35,028 bases of DNA, taken from NCBI GenBank assembly GCA_022340425.1, contig JAJDNY010000133.1, forward strand, positions 1 through 35,028, read 5' to 3'. This DNA is from Desulfobacteraceae bacterium. Lineage in GTDB: Bacteria > Desulfobacterota > Desulfobacteria > Desulfobacterales > JAABRJ01. The notes under the pieces are model-generated. The model saw only the letters and a list, made by a program, of their open reading frames with translations. It ran no database searches and had not been told where the DNA came from. A program made the position numbers and the translations under genes. Below are positions 33,564 through 35,028 of the stretch, in pieces; position 1 is the stretch's first letter; every line of letters begins with the position of its first letter.

Positions 33564-35028
33564 ATGAACTACCCAATGGCAAACATCTTTTCGAAACGGG
33601 CGCTGAGACTCTGTGCGGCAATTTTGGCGGTGGTTTTTTGCGGCTGCGCCACCCAAACGGCCAACAACACTCCCGGGGACGCGTTGCAGGCCCCATCAGC
33701 GAAGCAGACGATTTCAAAAATCACCACCAGCGAAGAGGGCGGGACAGTCACGGTAACACTGGCGGCCGATCAGAAGCTGGCCTACACCGCCATTAAACAG
33801 GCGAAACCGCTGGCGGTGGTGCTGTACTTTCCGGAAACCCGGATGGACCAGGTGGCGTCCGTTTTGGCGCCCGCCCCCAACGAGGTCATTTCCTCCATCA
33901 GGGTAGCCGGAAAAGATGTCGGCGGTACTCCGGCGCGCGTTGAAATCCTGCTGAAAAAGGATGTGCGCTATGATGTCGACGCCGATGACCAGAACCTCCG
34001 TTTGGTGTTCAGCAAAACCGCGACCGCTGCGGCCCCGGTTTATGCCGCGGCGCCCGCTTCGGAGGCCGCCCGGTCTGCCAGGCGATTTGAACAAATTGAA
34101 ATCGTTCCCGGGAAAGATCGCGTCGATCTATTGATCCAAGCTGACGGGCCGGTGGATGATTACAAAACATTTTCAATCGAAACACCGCCGCGAATGGTTT
34201 TTGATCTGCCCAAAGTCACGCTCGCGGGCAATAAAGAGCAACACTTTGCGGTCAAATCCCCCTTGATCAGTCAGGTCCGGGTGGCGGGTTATCCGGATCG
34301 TACGCGGATCGTCCTGGACACCGACCCGAAGTATTTCAAAGGGTTTTCCGCCAAGGTGAGTGATAAAGGGCTGATGATCCAGGTGGTCGATCCGGCCAAA
34401 CCCGTGACGGCCGTAGCCGCAGGACCCGTCGCCGCGCCCCTTGCAGTGGCCGCCGGTGAGCCGGCCTGGGTCAACCGGGTCGACTTTTCAAGCGAAGCCG
34501 ACGGTAGATCGGCCATCATCATCGGGACCACCCAACCCGTCAAGTTCAAAATTGCCAAGGCCGGCGATAAAAAGCTCGATCTGAACCTGTTCAATACCAG
34601 TCTGCCGGCGCATCGCAAGCGCCCCCTGATCACGACACGCTTTGAGAGTGCCGTGGACCGGATCCTTCCGGTTCAAACCAAGGAGATGACTGACCGCTCG
34701 CTGATATCCATCGAGCTGCGTGAAAACGTGCCGTATTTTGTCGAGCAAAAGGACAACCTGCTGACCCTGCGCTTTGAGAAGTCTGCGATTGCGCCCCGGC
34801 CGGTTGAGGCCGCCAATCTGCCCGGCTGGCAAAAGGCGTTGACGGAAAGCGACGTCCGGGATGAGGGCCCCACCGCCCGGGCGGCTGCAGCGCGGCCTGC
34901 CCCGGCCGAGGCCCCCAAGGCGGCGCAGCCCCTGATGCCGGCGACCAAGTGGGAAGAACTCGAAAACGGCGTTACCTATGCAAAGGCCCAAAGCGGACCT
35001 GAAGCCTATGATTTGCAGCGGCTGGAGA
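33564..35028 (+). CDS. pilQ: Type IV pilus secretin PilQ, N-terminal part (runs off the window)
   Basis: An open frame of 488 codons without stop to the right edge, the start of the outer-membrane secretin. A signal sequence ends with a possible lipobox (VVFCGC, Cys about residue 28). Three AMIN-type peptidoglycan-binding domains follow: about residues 50-150 (VTVTLAADQKLAYTAIKQ, VVLYFPET), 175-275 (RVDLLIQADGPVDDY, RMVFDLP, RTRIVLDTDP) and 300-410 (WVNRVDFSSEADGRSAII, LRENVPYFVEQ, LTLRFEKS). A Pro/Ala linker follows. The secretin core lies beyond the window. The ATG follows GGAG at 33551-33554. It begins four bases after the pilP stop. Confidence 0.93.
   Translation, partial: MNYPMANIFSKRALRLCAAILAVVFCGCATQTANNTPGDALQAPSAKQTISKITTSEEGGTVTVTLAADQKLAYTAIKQAKPLAVVLYFPETRMDQVASVLAPAPNEVISSIRVAGKDVGGTPARVEILLKKDVRYDVDADDQNLRLVFSKTATAAAPVYAAAPASEAARSARRFEQIEIVPGKDRVDLLIQADGPVDDYKTFSIETPPRMVFDLPKVTLAGNKEQHFAVKSPLISQVRVAGYPDRTRIVLDTDPKYFKGFSAKVSDKGLMIQVVDPAKPVTAVAAGPVAAPLAVAAGEPAWVNRVDFSSEADGRSAIIIGTTQPVKFKIAKAGDKKLDLNLFNTSLPAHRKRPLITTRFESAVDRILPVQTKEMTDRSLISIELRENVPYFVEQKDNLLTLRFEKSAIAPRPVEAANLPGWQKALTESDVRDEGPTARAAAARPAPAEAPKAAQPLMPATKWEELENGVTYAKAQSGPEAYDLQRLE

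Overview
The window looks like a chromosomal segment of a GC-rich Desulfobacterota (former deltaproteobacterial), probably sulfate-reducing, bacterium. The grounds are an AhbB-type siroheme decarboxylase (alternative heme route), an RnfB-like ferredoxin domain fused to a GltD-like oxidoreductase, the pilM-N-O-P-Q order with a small XRE regulator in front, and dense use of radical SAM proteins. This assignment rests on gene content read by eye, not on a database search. No tRNA, rRNA, CRISPR array, transposase or phage gene is visible.

Layout. 260-3247 (+): MFS transporter, a conserved-looking unknown protein and a translationally coupled radical SAM protein. 3424-5445 (+): transketolase, ended by a hairpin terminator. 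14031-5567 (-): one long seven-gene run, probably an operon, with pnp/MTI phosphorylase, two MTA/SAH deaminase paralogues, adenine deaminase, mtnA, ahbB-like and a B12-binding-type radical SAM protein. A near-consensus sigma70 promoter precedes it at 14082-14110. 14350-17633 (+): DRTGG-domain protein, RnfB-GltD fusion and RseC-like membrane protein, a likely redox module. 17743-21425: 3-methyladenine glycosylase, a GT4 and a convergent GT2 glycosyltransferase, and a Gate-domain membrane protein. 21615-26778 (+): recN, FmdB zinc ribbon, PflX-like radical SAM, PPP-family phosphatase, SH3-domain exported protein and a TPR membrane protein. 29648-26849 (-): sensor kinase and sigma54-dependent response regulator. 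30242 to the right edge (+): XRE regulator and the type IV pilus operon pilM, N, O, P and the first 488 codons of pilQ.

How the genes work together. The most informative block is the minus-strand salvage operon. Read together, the enzymes suggest methylthioadenosine (MTA) is first deaminated to methylthioinosine (MTI), then phosphorolysed to hypoxanthine and methylthioribose-1-phosphate, which MtnA isomerises. The phosphorylase has the 6-oxopurine Asn of purine nucleoside phosphorylases (N244). At the position where ordinary PNPs have a His that contacts the ribose 5'-OH, it has Phe (F256). That hybrid site would fit MTI. Adenine deaminase adds a second route to hypoxanthine.

A second notable element is a ~153-bp dispersed hairpin repeat, present in two copies (12981-13133 and 25365-25516) in opposite genomic orientation. 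Both copies point the same way relative to the gene just downstream, and paired-base substitutions suggest that the structure is maintained.
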